This document shows, one piece after another, positions 1 to 8,912 of a DNA stretch of 64,000 nt (positions within the stretch are counted from its first letter, which is position 1; each line of letters begins with the position of its first letter). This stretch comes from JAKAGZ01 sp035266865 (GTDB lineage: Bacteria; Bacteroidota; Ignavibacteria; Ignavibacteriales; Ignavibacteriaceae). The notes beneath the pieces are model-generated. The model ran no database searches, was not told where the DNA came from, and was given only the letters and a program-made list of their open reading frames with translations. A program made the translations under genes and the position numbers. The stretch is from positions 1-64,000 of the forward strand of contig DATFMR010000137.1 of the NCBI GenBank assembly GCA_035266865.1, read 5' to 3'.

Positions 1-1
1 C

Positions 2-1480
2 TTCCAGATTTCACAGGGAGTTCTTCCTTTTAACAGTGAATTCTGGTTAACAATTACAGGGTTATTATTATTCTGTGGGGCAATCGGAAAATCAGCTCAA
101 TTCCCTCTTCACGTTTGGCTGCCGGATGCAATGGAAGGTCCAACACCAGTAAGTGCTTTAATACACGCAGCTACAATGGTTGCAGCGGGTGTATTTTTTG
201 TTACAAGAATGTTTACAATGCTTACCGGAGATGCACTTTTTGTAATAGCAATTGTCGGCGCACTATCAGCATTTATTCCAGCAACTATTGCATTAACGCA
301 AAACGATATTAAAAAAGTACTTGCTTATTCTACAATAAGTCAGCTTGGTTATATGATCCTCGCTCTCGGAGTAGGTGCATATCAATTTGCATTTTTCCAT
401 TTAATTACACACGCATTCTTTAAAGCTTGTTTATTCCTTGGAAGCGGTTCTGTTATTCATGCAATGCATCACGAACAGGACATAACAAAGATGGGCGGAT
501 TGAGAAAGAAAATGCCCGTTACATATGCGACATTCTTAATTGCATCACTTGCAATTTCTGGTGTTCCTTTAACATCCGGATTCCTGAGTAAAGACGGAAT
601 TCTTGCCGGAACATATGCATTCGGGTATGCGACCGGACACTGGCTGTTTGCTGTTGTTGGATTCCTTGTTGCCGCTCTTACAGCATTCTATATGTTCAGG
701 CTGGTAATTTTAACATTCCACGGAAAGCCGAGAGATCAACATACATATGACCATGCACACGAATCAAAATTTGTAATGGCAATGCCGCTTGTAATTCTTT
801 CAGCATTATCAATTTTCTTCTGGTATACACCAAATCCTGTTAATCCAAACCAGGGCTGGTTTTTATCGAAATGGGTAAAAGTTCCTGAAATTTCTGTTCC
901 GGAAAATGCACGTTATTCATTTATGAAATCCGATATCCCTGATAAAATTGAAGAGACAAAAGATGTAGAAGTTGTAAAGCCAGGAATCATATTTTCAGAA
1001 GAATATACTGAAGCAATGCATCACGCACATTATCCTGCGATGATTCTTTCACTAATTCTTGCGGGAGGCGGAATTCTTGTAGCGTTTATGTTTTATCAAT
1101 GGAAAAAACTCGATCCGGACAAACTTGTTGCGAAAATTCAACCGCTTTACAAGCTGTCATTCAACAAGTGGTATTTTGATGAGCTATATGATAAAACTTT
1201 CATAGCAGGCACTATGGGACTCAGTAGATTCCTCGCCTGGTTCGATGCAAAAGTAGTTGATGGATTTGTTAATTTTTCCGCAACTGCTACAAGAGGAGTT
1301 TCAAGATTCAGCGGCAGATTTGATAGTATAGTTGTTGATGGACTTGTAAACTTTATGGCATATTTAAGCGGATTCATCGGTTTGATTCTCAGAAGATTCC
1401 AGACAGGTAAAGTCCAGACTTATATAGTTCTTGTAATATTTTCTTTAGTAATTCTATTATTTGTATTTAAGACATTTTAG
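2..1480 (+). CDS. nuoL: NADH-quinone oxidoreductase subunit L, 5' end missing
   Basis: Antiporter-like membrane subunit of respiratory complex I, which takes part in proton pumping in the inner membrane. The reading frame is open from base 2, so the gene starts before the window. About 492 residues are visible against roughly 610-680 for the family, so some N-terminal helices are missing. The core motif is present (FPLHVWLPDAMEGPTPVSAL, near visible residues 36-55), as is the proton-channel lysine region NDIKKVLAYSTISQLGYM. The C-terminal third has the long amphipathic stretch and final membrane helix typical of NuoL (ending near IVLVIFSLVILLFVFKTF). It lies 28 bp upstream of nuoM on the same strand, in the usual L-M-N order. 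The family assignment is certain; only the 5' boundary is unknown. Confidence 0.97.
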   Translation, partial: FQISQGVLPFNSEFWLTITGLLLFCGAIGKSAQFPLHVWLPDAMEGPTPVSALIHAATMVAAGVFFVTRMFTMLTGDALFVIAIVGALSAFIPATIALTQNDIKKVLAYSTISQLGYMILALGVGAYQFAFFHLITHAFFKACLFLGSGSVIHAMHHEQDITKMGGLRKKMPVTYATFLIASLAISGVPLTSGFLSKDGILAGTYAFGYATGHWLFAVVGFLVAALTAFYMFRLVILTFHGKPRDQHTYDHAHESKFVMAMPLVILSALSIFFWYTPNPVNPNQGWFLSKWVKVPEISVPENARYSFMKSDIPDKIEETKDVEVVKPGIIFSEEYTEAMHHAHYPAMILSLILAGGGILVAFMFYQWKKLDPDKLVAKIQPLYKLSFNKWYFDELYDKTFIAGTMGLSRFLAWFDAKVVDGFVNFSATATRGVSRFSGRFDSIVVDGLVNFMAYLSGFIGLILRRFQTGKVQTYIVLVIFSLVILLFVFKTF

Positions 1481-1508
1481 TTTTTGAAAAAATCAGGTAA
1501 ATAAACAA

Positions 1509-3113
1509 ATGCAAAACTTTCCTATTTTATCGTTAATAACTTTCCTCCCGGTCGTTGGGATGATAATAATAATGTTTCTTCCCAAAGAGCAGGCAAAGCC
1601 AATAAAAGTACTTACGCTGATTATCACAGGTGTTCAGGTTCTGCTTGCAGGAATTTTAATGGCTAATTTCAATTATGCTGCCGGCGGAATTAACGATCCG
1701 AATTCATTCCAGTTTATTGAGAAATTCAGATGGATTGATATTTCCGGTTTATCGTGGATCGGTAAAGTTAAAATTGATTATTTTCTAGGAATTGACGGTC
1801 TCAGCACGCCGATGGTTCTTTTAACAGCGATCGTTACTTTTATCGCTACCCTTGCTTCCTGGAATATTCCTAAATCAATTAAAGGTTACTTTGCTCTATT
1901 CCTGCTCCTTGATACAGGAATGATGGGAGTTTTTGTTGCGCTCGATTTTTTCCTTTTCTACATTTTTTGGGAATTGATGCTGCTCCCGATGTACTTCCTG
2001 ATTGGTATCTGGGGCGGTCCAAGAAGAGAATATGCATCAATTAAGTTTTTCCTTTATACTTTATTCGGAAGTATCTTTATTCTTTTAGTTATGATCGGTT
2101 TATACTTTAGCTCGACTGAAACTTTAGTAGATGGTACTAAAGTATTTACATTTAATATGTTATCGTTAATGAATCACGCAAACTATACAGCTACGGGAAT
2201 ACTTTCACCATTGAACCCAAACAATTTAAGATTCATAGCTTACATAGCTTTATTTGTGGGATTTGCGATTAAAATTCCTATGTTCCCTTTCCACACCTGG
2301 CTGCCGGATGCTCACGTTGAAGCACCAACAGCAATAAGCGTTATTCTTGCCGGCGTGCTCCTGAAAATGGGTACCTATGGAATTTTAAGAATTAGCTTCC
2401 CTGTTTTCCCAGAAATAACCCAACAGCTTGCCTGGTATATCGGGTTGTTTGGAATGATAAATATTATTTATGGGGCACTCTGCGCTATGGCGCAGCGGGA
2501 CTTCAAGAAGCTGATAGCCTACTCATCAGTTTCGCATATGGGTTTTGTGATGCTCGGAATGGCTTCACTTACTACCGCCGGAATTTCCGGTGCGGTATTG
2601 CAGATGTTTAATCACGGTACAATCACATCAATGCTCTTTATTATTGTGGGCGTGATCTATGACCGCGCTCATACAAGAGAAATCGATGCTTTTGGCGGAC
2701 TTGCAAACCAGATGCCTATCTATACAGGATTTGTAACTCTTGCTTTCTTCGCAGCCATTGGTTTACCGGGACTAAGCGGATTTATTTCAGAAGCGTTTGT
2801 TTTCCTCGGAGCTTTCGGAGTAGAATCAATTAGGGTAATAACAATAATTTCTACACTTGGTATTCTTTTGGGTGCTGGTTATATGCTCTGGACTTTCCAG
2901 AGAGTTTATATGGGACAAGTAAAAGACAAATGGAAAGATTTGAAGGATCTTTCATTTAGAGAATATGCAATGCTAATTCCCCTTTCAATAATAATAATTT
3001 TCCTTGGGGTTTATCCATCAGCAATGTTAGATATAATGAATACATCAGTTAACACAATGGTAAAATTTATGGCTGATGCACATATGATCTATGGTTCTAT
3101 TGGTGGGTTTTAA
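1509..3113 (+). CDS. nuoM: NADH-quinone oxidoreductase subunit M
   Basis: Second antiporter-like proton-pumping subunit of complex I, 534 residues and full length, with about 14 hydrophobic segments. Diagnostic sequence includes the early membrane glutamate in FWELMLLPMY (E155), the channel motif PMFPFHTWLPDAHVEAPT followed by the lysine in AGVLLKMGTYG, and DFKKLIAYSSVSHMGFVMLG. It starts at an ATG 28 bp after nuoL and ends 34 bp before nuoN, so the three are surely co-transcribed. Nothing is out of order in length or key residues. Confidence 0.98.
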   Translation: MQNFPILSLITFLPVVGMIIIMFLPKEQAKPIKVLTLIITGVQVLLAGILMANFNYAAGGINDPNSFQFIEKFRWIDISGLSWIGKVKIDYFLGIDGLSTPMVLLTAIVTFIATLASWNIPKSIKGYFALFLLLDTGMMGVFVALDFFLFYIFWELMLLPMYFLIGIWGGPRREYASIKFFLYTLFGSIFILLVMIGLYFSSTETLVDGTKVFTFNMLSLMNHANYTATGILSPLNPNNLRFIAYIALFVGFAIKIPMFPFHTWLPDAHVEAPTAISVILAGVLLKMGTYGILRISFPVFPEITQQLAWYIGLFGMINIIYGALCAMAQRDFKKLIAYSSVSHMGFVMLGMASLTTAGISGAVLQMFNHGTITSMLFIIVGVIYDRAHTREIDAFGGLANQMPIYTGFVTLAFFAAIGLPGLSGFISEAFVFLGAFGVESIRVITIISTLGILLGAGYMLWTFQRVYMGQVKDKWKDLKDLSFREYAMLIPLSIIIIFLGVYPSAMLDIMNTSVNTMVKFMADAHMIYGSIGGF

Positions 3114-3147
3114 TTTTTGATAACTAAACTGAAACACTGATTTACAG

Positions 3148-4650
3148 ATGAATTTAAATTCAATAACAGACAGCCTGGCATTTATTAAGCCGGAAATAGC
3201 AATTACAATTATCCTGGTTTGCGTTGTTACTTTTAATTTAATATTCAAGGATAAGAATAAAGTCCTTCCTTTAATTTCTATAATCGGACTATTTATTACG
3301 GGATATTTTGTCATCGGGCAATTTTCATTAAACAATTTTGCTTTTGCCTCCAGTGACTACAAAGGTTTAATGGTTGTTGATCCATTTGGAGCATTTTTCA
3401 AAATAATAGTTGTCTTTTCATCTGTGCTTATAATATTATTTTCAATTTCAAACAAAGAGCTTGATGAAGCAAGTAACAGAATGGGTGAATATTACGCGCT
3501 TATTTTCGGAATGATTCTCGGTATGTTCTTCATGGTTTCATCAGCAGATCTTATTCTAATTTATGTCTCTGTTGAATTGCTTTCTTTATCTTCATACGTT
3601 TTAGCAGGATTCACAAAAAATTCATTGCGCAACAGCGAAGCATCATTAAAGTATGTTATTTACGGCGGCGTTTCATCCGGGATAATGTTGTTCGGAATTT
3701 CTCTTGTATTTGGATTAACGGGAACTACTAATCTTTATGAAATAAATACTCTACTGCAAACCCCGGTTGTAAATCAATCAACATTATTACTTGCAGGAAT
3801 TCTGATCTTCGCAGGAATTGGCTTCAAAATATCTGTTGCGCCATTTCATTTCTGGACTCCGGACGTTTACGAAGGCGCTCCTGTTACAATCACAGCATAT
3901 TTATCTGTAGCCAGTAAAGCAGCAGGTTTTGCTCTTTTAATCAGGTTTATAAAAGTAACATTCGTAAAATCTGTTGATGCAGATGGTTACTGGCAGCTAT
4001 TATCTTTAATTGACTGGAAAAGTTTCTTCATTTTAATTTCAATTATTACAATGACACTCGGAAACTTTGCAGCTCTGTGGCAAAGTAATATGAAAAGGCT
4101 ACTTGCCTATTCCAGCATTGCGCACGCAGGTTATTTAATGCTCGGTCTGGTTGTAATGTCAAACCAGGGAATTATGGCTATACTTATTTACTTCGCCATT
4201 TATGCTATAATGAATCTTGGAGCATTTTTCGTTGTAATGTTAATTGCAAATAAAATTGGAAGTGAAGAAATTGATGATTACAAAGGACTTGGTACAGCTA
4301 CTCCTCTGCTTGGAATTTCACTGGCTATATTTTTAGTCTCTTTAACCGGTCTCCCCCCTACAGCAGGCTTCATTGGGAAACTATATATCTTCATTGCATT
4401 GGTTGACGCAAAAATGATCGCTGTGGCAATCATTGCGCTTCTTAACACAGTAGTTTCGCTTTATTATTACATCAGAGTACTAAAGAATATGTATCTTGAT
4501 AAGTCAGAAAAAGAAATTGAGAAGTTCTCAGCTTCAACCCCTAATCTTGCACTGCTCGGCATTTTAGTTGTACCTGTTATTTTATTCGGTATTTACTTCA
4601 CACCGATAGTGGATTTAGCAAAAAATTCTTTGAGCTTCTTTGGATTTTAG
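3148..4650 (+). CDS. nuoN: NADH-quinone oxidoreductase subunit N
   Basis: Third antiporter-like subunit of complex I, 500 residues. It carries the family motif KISVAPFHFWTPDVYEGAPV, the lysine-bearing helix SVASKAAGFALL, and MKRLLAYSSIAHAGYLMLG. It is the last gene of the nuo operon seen here. The next gene is on the opposite strand and ends 14 bp away, with no obvious T-tract terminator in the short gap. Confidence 0.98.
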   Translation: MNLNSITDSLAFIKPEIAITIILVCVVTFNLIFKDKNKVLPLISIIGLFITGYFVIGQFSLNNFAFASSDYKGLMVVDPFGAFFKIIVVFSSVLIILFSISNKELDEASNRMGEYYALIFGMILGMFFMVSSADLILIYVSVELLSLSSYVLAGFTKNSLRNSEASLKYVIYGGVSSGIMLFGISLVFGLTGTTNLYEINTLLQTPVVNQSTLLLAGILIFAGIGFKISVAPFHFWTPDVYEGAPVTITAYLSVASKAAGFALLIRFIKVTFVKSVDADGYWQLLSLIDWKSFFILISIITMTLGNFAALWQSNMKRLLAYSSIAHAGYLMLGLVVMSNQGIMAILIYFAIYAIMNLGAFFVVMLIANKIGSEEIDDYKGLGTATPLLGISLAIFLVSLTGLPPTAGFIGKLYIFIALVDAKMIAVAIIALLNTVVSLYYYIRVLKNMYLDKSEKEIEKFSASTPNLALLGILVVPVILFGIYFTPIVDLAKNSLSFFGF

Positions 4651-4664
4651 GGTAAGCAGATAAA

Positions 4665-6761
4665 CTATTTTATTTTCACTGCAACAAAAGTAACATCATC
4701 TTCCTGCGGATGTCCTTTTGCCCATTCATCTCCATATTTAACAAAGTGATCAATTATTTCATTTGGAGATCTTGTACCTATTTTTGCAAGTATTTCATTT
4801 CCCTTTTCATAATCTATCATTTCCCTTTCTGCCGTAAATCTCTCGGGAAAGCCATCGCTCATTAGCAATATTAAATCTCCGTGATTCAGTTCGTATGATT
4901 CCTTATAATATGGAAATGCTTTTATTGAACCGAGCGACATACCTTTCAAAAGGATTTCATCAACTTTCCCGGTTGCTTTTCGGTAAATAAGAGCCGGAGG
5001 CATTCCTGCCGAAGCAATTTCAAGCTTGTTATCTTTAATCTTTAATATGGATAAACACATTGCAAGATTATATAACTTCATTTTATACAAACTGTTATTA
5101 AACTCTTTAAGTATTTCTACGATATTCTTCCTGCTTGCTAATGAGTTAAAAAGACTTTTTGTAGCAGTTACCATTGTCCCTGCTTTCAAACCATGCCCGG
5201 TTGCATCTCCAACAATCAAAGTCAGCGTGCCATCTTCTGATTTCATAAAATCATAATAGTCACCTCCAACCTCTGTCGCGGGTTTAGTATACGTAGCAAT
5301 TTCCAGGTTGGTGAAATGTGGTATTTCCTTGGGCAGCATAGAAAGCTGCATCTGCCTGGCTTCTTCAAGTTCTTTAGTCTTTCTTTCATTTTCAACTTTT
5401 TCTTTTTCTCTTTCAATACGCAGTTCTGCTTCTCTTCTTTCCTGTTCAATAGCTTTATCTGAAAGTTCCTGTACTTCAATAATCCTGTTTTCAAGATCAG
5501 TTTTTGTTTTTGCGCTATCACGGGCAAGATATATAGACATCGAAATCGGCAGACTTAAAAAGCCGCTGTAAACGAAAACTAAATTAAACCAACCGGGTAA
5601 ACGCAGAGAAAATATGTTGCTTATTGGTATGTATATTATAAAAAGAAAAAATACCAAAACCCCGATTCCTATAATTACTGAGTTTCTCTTTTTTCTTTTT
5701 ATAGCAAGAATAATTACACGCACTCCTTCAACTGTTAATAATAAAAGGAATGGTCCGAATACATAATTAAACATCCAGTCAGCTGAATAGAAAAATAGAA
5801 GCATAATACTAAGCAATGCACCAACTATTACAATAATCCAGGATTTTTTTGGCATCTTGTCATAAAAGATTGCATAAAGAAAGAAATTATATGACGCAAA
5901 CATTATTGCTATAAAAATAATTATTGAAGATTCCAGGATATAAGTGAAATCACTAACTGAATGAGTATGATTTGAAAATAATGCAACTGCAAAAAACATT
6001 GCCATTGAGCCGGCAAATAAAGCGTAAAATAAATTTTCCTTTCCCCTGGAATAAAAGAAATATATAAGCATATGTAAAACTGAAAATGCTATAAGAATCC
6101 CCGCAAGTATTACTAATATCAGAGAACTGAGAAATTCACTAGAAACAGATTGCTCTATTAGTTTATCAGGCTCTCCAATTCTTATTGTAAATCCAGCATT
6201 TTGAGCAGGTCCCTTATATCTTTCTGCAAATTCTTTTGCCTGATGATTTGAATATCTAAAAGCAAGAATCTGAACAGGGCTGGCATCCAATACTACAACA
6301 AAAGGTATTTTCTGAGGATTATATAATTCTTCTTTTTCAGGATCTTTACTAAATGTCCCGTATTTTTTAATTAACATTCCATTAAGATATATTTCAGATG
6401 CCCCCTTTTGGTCGACTGTAAATGCTACTGTTTTATTAAATAGTGTGGAATCTATTTTAAATTCTTTTCTGAACCATCCGTATCCTTGCCAGGTTCCTTC
6501 TTTTAAGCTGTCCATGTATAACTGTGTATTAATTTCCATCCAGCTCGTATCATTATAATTTTTTTCAGCCCAGGTTGTATCATCGCCTGACTGATACTTC
6601 CAGTTTAAATTGAGTGTAAACGTGCTTGTTGTATCAAGTTCTGTCCACGTAATTGCTGTAGAATCTTTTTGTATCAGTGAGTCATTTACCTGGCCGTTAA
6701 TGAAACTGGATCCTAATAACAGTGACAAAATTAGAAAAGGACCAAAGGGATATTTTTTCAT
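4665..6761 (-). CDS. Membrane sensor with 7TM domain and SpoIIE-type PP2C phosphatase
   Basis: Probable sensor-phosphatase of 698 residues that would dephosphorylate a STAS-type anti-anti-sigma factor. In order it shows a signal peptide (about 1-23), a beta-sandwich resembling galactose-binding/7TMR-DISM extracellular domains (about 50-190, with WKYQSGDDTTW), seven hydrophobic helices (about 210-410), a charged coiled coil (about 415-475) and a SpoIIE domain (about 475-698). Metal-binding motifs are intact: EVGGDYYDF, VGDATGHG, LLMSDGFPE and EDDVTFV. It stands alone, converging on nuoN, while the kinase and STAS partners lie about 9 kb away at 15104-15878. The outer sensor ligand cannot be told from sequence. 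Confidence 0.9.
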   Translation of the reverse strand: MKKYPFGPFLILSLLLGSSFINGQVNDSLIQKDSTAITWTELDTTSTFTLNLNWKYQSGDDTTWAEKNYNDTSWMEINTQLYMDSLKEGTWQGYGWFRKEFKIDSTLFNKTVAFTVDQKGASEIYLNGMLIKKYGTFSKDPEKEELYNPQKIPFVVVLDASPVQILAFRYSNHQAKEFAERYKGPAQNAGFTIRIGEPDKLIEQSVSSEFLSSLILVILAGILIAFSVLHMLIYFFYSRGKENLFYALFAGSMAMFFAVALFSNHTHSVSDFTYILESSIIIFIAIMFASYNFFLYAIFYDKMPKKSWIIVIVGALLSIMLLFFYSADWMFNYVFGPFLLLLTVEGVRVIILAIKRKKRNSVIIGIGVLVFFLFIIYIPISNIFSLRLPGWFNLVFVYSGFLSLPISMSIYLARDSAKTKTDLENRIIEVQELSDKAIEQERREAELRIEREKEKVENERKTKELEEARQMQLSMLPKEIPHFTNLEIATYTKPATEVGGDYYDFMKSEDGTLTLIVGDATGHGLKAGTMVTATKSLFNSLASRKNIVEILKEFNNSLYKMKLYNLAMCLSILKIKDNKLEIASAGMPPALIYRKATGKVDEILLKGMSLGSIKAFPYYKESYELNHGDLILLMSDGFPERFTAEREMIDYEKGNEILAKIGTRSPNEIIDHFVKYGDEWAKGHPQEDDVTFVAVKIK

Positions 6762-6939
6762 AGCTGATTAAATTCTTTTCTGAAGGTATATTATAATAAT
6801 ATAGGAATATTTGCTTAAATCAAAACAATTTATCCCGGGAAACTTGTTCTACAATTATTGAATTTTTCATCAATACAAGATTTGGATTTTCCAGCAATAA
6901 TTTATATGTTTGATATACGACAATATTAGTCCGGTATTA

Positions 6940-7347
6940 ATGCTAAAGTTATCCAAGAAAACAGAATACGCTTTTATAGCAGTAAAATATATGGCACTGA
7001 AAAGAGGCGAAAATGCCTCTACTGCCAGAGAAATTTCACATAAGTTTGATATTTCTTATGAATTTATTGCAAAAGTCCTGCAGAAACTTTCTAAGGAAAA
7101 ATTAATTGAATCGTTCCAGGGCGTTAAGGGCGGTTATTCGTTAGCAAAAAATCCGGAGGAAATTGCATTATTGGATATAATACTTGCAGTGGAGCCGCAT
7201 TACAGAATAACACAATGTATGAAAAATGACGGCACATATGATGACTGCAATCGCTGGGACTGCTGCCAGATAAGAGATCCTTTAGCAAAAGTGCAGATGC
7301 AAATTGATAAACTTTTTCAGGACACAAAAATCAGTCATATTTTATAA
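6940..7347 (+). CDS. Rrf2 family transcriptional regulator (IscR-like)
   Basis: DNA-binding regulator of the Rrf2 family, many of which sense Fe-S status, nitric oxide or redox. I start it at the ATG at 6940, because MLKLSKKTEYAFIAVKYMA is the standard family N terminus; an in-frame TTG at 6910 would add ten unlikely residues. The protein is 135 residues with a winged helix (about 1-65, including GVKGGYSLAK) and cysteines at 93, 103, 108 and 109. The spacing is close to, but not identical with, the three cluster-binding cysteines of IscR. It is followed by a small unknown gene, an Fe-S carrier and superoxide dismutase, which fits Fe-S or oxidative-stress control. Binding of a cluster is an inference. 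Confidence 0.92.
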   Translation: MLKLSKKTEYAFIAVKYMALKRGENASTAREISHKFDISYEFIAKVLQKLSKEKLIESFQGVKGGYSLAKNPEEIALLDIILAVEPHYRITQCMKNDGTYDDCNRWDCCQIRDPLAKVQMQIDKLFQDTKISHIL

Positions 7348-7366
7348 TTATAGGGGGCACGATATT

Positions 7367-7672
7367 ATGAGCAAAACTCTTGACACATATTTTGACCAAT
7401 TAAAAAAAGACGAAACAATATTCCTGAATTTTCTGAAGGCAAAATTTCCGGTTTTTCATAATTCAAATTTTTTCTTCAGAGATTTTCAGTTTGGTATTCA
7501 GAAATTTTTTGAAAAGAAAGATATAGATATTAGCTATCCGGAAGCTGAAAAGCTTGCAAAAAGATTAGCTGATTATTTTGAAACACAAAAATTATTTATT
7601 CCTGTTAGCAGAAACACATGGAAAATAAATTACCCGGAATTTGTTACTAAAGAACCGGGTGATCCTTTATAG
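7367..7672 (+). CDS. Small protein of unknown function next to Rrf2 regulator
   Basis: I do not recognise this 101-residue protein. The start is set at the ATG at 7367, which has a good ribosome site (GGGGG at 7353-7357); a TTG at 7304 in the same frame would overlap the Rrf2 gene. It is soluble, rich in Phe and Lys, has no cysteine and no membrane segment, and looks mostly helical. The Rrf2 gene ends 19 bp upstream, so the two are probably one transcript. A GC-rich hairpin (7684-7736) separates it from the Fe-S carrier gene. A role in the same stress or Fe-S response is guilt by association only. Confidence 0.75.
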   Translation: MSKTLDTYFDQLKKDETIFLNFLKAKFPVFHNSNFFFRDFQFGIQKFFEKKDIDISYPEAEKLAKRLADYFETQKLFIPVSRNTWKINYPEFVTKEPGDPL

Positions 7673-7683
7673 ACATTAGTTCA

Positions 7684-7736
7684 ATCCCGCGCCGCATTGC
7701 CAGCCCCCGGTAGCCTGGGCTGGCAGTCACCGGGAT
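7684..7736. repeat. GC-rich two-tier hairpin between genes
   Basis: An island of high GC in AT-rich surroundings. The inner stem is TGCCAGCCC (7698-7706) with GGGCTGGCA (7717-7725). An outer stem ATCCCG (7684-7689) pairs with CGGGAT (7731-7736). There is no T tract, so a simple intrinsic terminator is unlikely. It could be a dispersed palindromic repeat or an RNA processing/stability element between the Rrf2 unit and the Fe-S carrier gene. Confidence 0.7.
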
Positions 7737-7791
7737 ATTTAATTATTTTATATAATAAAACTTTAATTATTAATAATTAAGGAAAGCATAT

Positions 7792-8142
7792 ATGGCAGAC
7801 GTTCAAACAGAATCGGAAGTTCAAGTAACTGAAAAAGCAATAAAAGAGATTCGAAAAATTATGGGTGAGAATAAAGTTCCTGAAAATTTCGGACTTCGCG
7901 TAGGTGTAAAAGGCGGAGGATGTTCAGGACTAACTTATTCACTGGGATTCGATGAAACAGCAAAAGAAGGTGACACTACAATTGAACAGGAAGGAATAAA
8001 ATTGTTCATCGATGGTAAAAGCCTCTTTTATTTATCTGGTACAGTTCTCGATTATACCGATGGATTAAATGGAAAAGGTTTTGTTTTCAATAATCCTAAT
8101 GCAACTAAAACCTGCGGCTGCGGAGAATCATTTGGAGTTTAA
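7792..8142 (+). CDS. A-type iron-sulfur cluster carrier (HesB/IscA family)
   Basis: Scaffold or carrier that passes Fe-S clusters to apoproteins in the cytoplasm. It has 116 residues with the three invariant cysteines, C44 in GGGCSGLTY and C108 and C110 in TCGCGESF. The start is the ATG at 7792, with AAGGAAAG just upstream. It lies between an Rrf2 regulator and superoxide dismutase. I cannot tell IscA, ErpA and SufA apart without a phylogeny, so I give no symbol. A small hairpin follows at 8144-8163. Confidence 0.95.
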   Translation: MADVQTESEVQVTEKAIKEIRKIMGENKVPENFGLRVGVKGGGCSGLTYSLGFDETAKEGDTTIEQEGIKLFIDGKSLFYLSGTVLDYTDGLNGKGFVFNNPNATKTCGCGESFGV

Positions 8143-8143
8143 T

Positions 8144-8163
8144 CCCCTGTTTTTCAACAGGGA
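8144..8163 (+). terminator. Possible weak hairpin after Fe-S carrier gene
   Basis: A short inverted repeat, CCCTGTT and AACAGGG with a four-base loop, starts two bases after the stop codon. It has no following T run, so any termination would be weak or Rho-assisted. It may instead adjust mRNA levels between the carrier and sod genes. Confidence 0.35.
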
Positions 8164-8215
8164 CTATCGTAAAAAAACGTATTAAAAATAGACTTATATC
8201 AGGAGGATATGAAAA

Positions 8216-8824
8216 ATGGCAAAATTTGAACTACCTGCGCTACCTTATGCGCACGATGCTTTAGAACCATACATTGATAAACAAACAATGGAAATACATC
8301 ACGGCAAACACCACGCCGGATATGTTAGTAAATTAAATGCGGCTGTTGAAGGAACTGACCTTGAAGGAAAATCATTAGAAGAACTTATGAGCAATGTTTC
8401 AAAGCATTCAACTGCTGTAAGAAATAATGGCGGCGGACACTTTAATCATTCACTCTTTTGGACAGTAATGAAAAGTGGTGGTGGTGGAAAACCAACCGGT
8501 GATCTTGCAAGCGCAATTGATTCTGCATTCGGATCTTTTGATGAATTTAAAAATCAATTCAGCAATGCTGCTGCAACAAGATTTGGATCAGGCTGGGCAT
8601 GGTTAATTGTTAAAGATGGCAAATTAGCTGTCTGCTCAACACCAAATCAGGATAATCCTTTAATGGATCTTGCAGAAACAAAAGGTACACCAATTTTAGG
8701 ACTTGATGTCTGGGAACATGCTTATTATTTGAAATATCAGAATAAAAGACCTGATTACATTGAAAATTGGTTCAATGTAGTTAACTGGGAAGAAGTAGCA
8801 AATCGCTTTTCTAAAGCAAAATAA
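8216..8824 (+). CDS. Superoxide dismutase, Fe/Mn family, Mn-type signature
   Basis: Converts superoxide to oxygen and hydrogen peroxide in the cytoplasm. It is 202 residues, the usual length. Metal ligands are H28 (in EIHHGKHHAGYV), H78 (in NHSLFW), D164 and H168 (in DVWEHAYY). The second-shell pattern, Gly in NNGGGHFNHSLFW plus Gln in STPNQDNPL (Q145), is the one usual in Mn enzymes, although metal use cannot be proved from sequence. A very strong ribosome site, AGGAGG (8202-8207), precedes the ATG, suggesting high expression. A hairpin and T7 run follow. No signal peptide is present. Confidence 0.97.
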   Translation: MAKFELPALPYAHDALEPYIDKQTMEIHHGKHHAGYVSKLNAAVEGTDLEGKSLEELMSNVSKHSTAVRNNGGGHFNHSLFWTVMKSGGGGKPTGDLASAIDSAFGSFDEFKNQFSNAAATRFGSGWAWLIVKDGKLAVCSTPNQDNPLMDLAETKGTPILGLDVWEHAYYLKYQNKRPDYIENWFNVVNWEEVANRFSKAK

Positions 8825-8845
8825 TAAATAGATAAGATCAATATT

Positions 8846-8900
8846 AGGCTGTCCGTTATTTATTCTGAATTCACTGAAATAACCGGCAGCCTATTTTTTT
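8846..8900 (+). terminator. Rho-independent terminator after superoxide dismutase
   Basis: AGGCTGTCCGTTATTT (8846-8861) pairs almost fully with AAATAACCGGCAGCCT, and seven Ts follow at 8894-8900. It sits 21 bp after the sod stop codon and ends 12 bp before the next start codon. Confidence 0.85.
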
Positions 8901-8912
8901 ACTTGTTATAAA

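Noticed and set aside
5243..5571. Two open frames overlapping the SpoIIE sensor
   Set aside because: They lie in the coiled-coil/SpoIIE coding region in other frames and have Ser- or Lys-rich low-complexity content.
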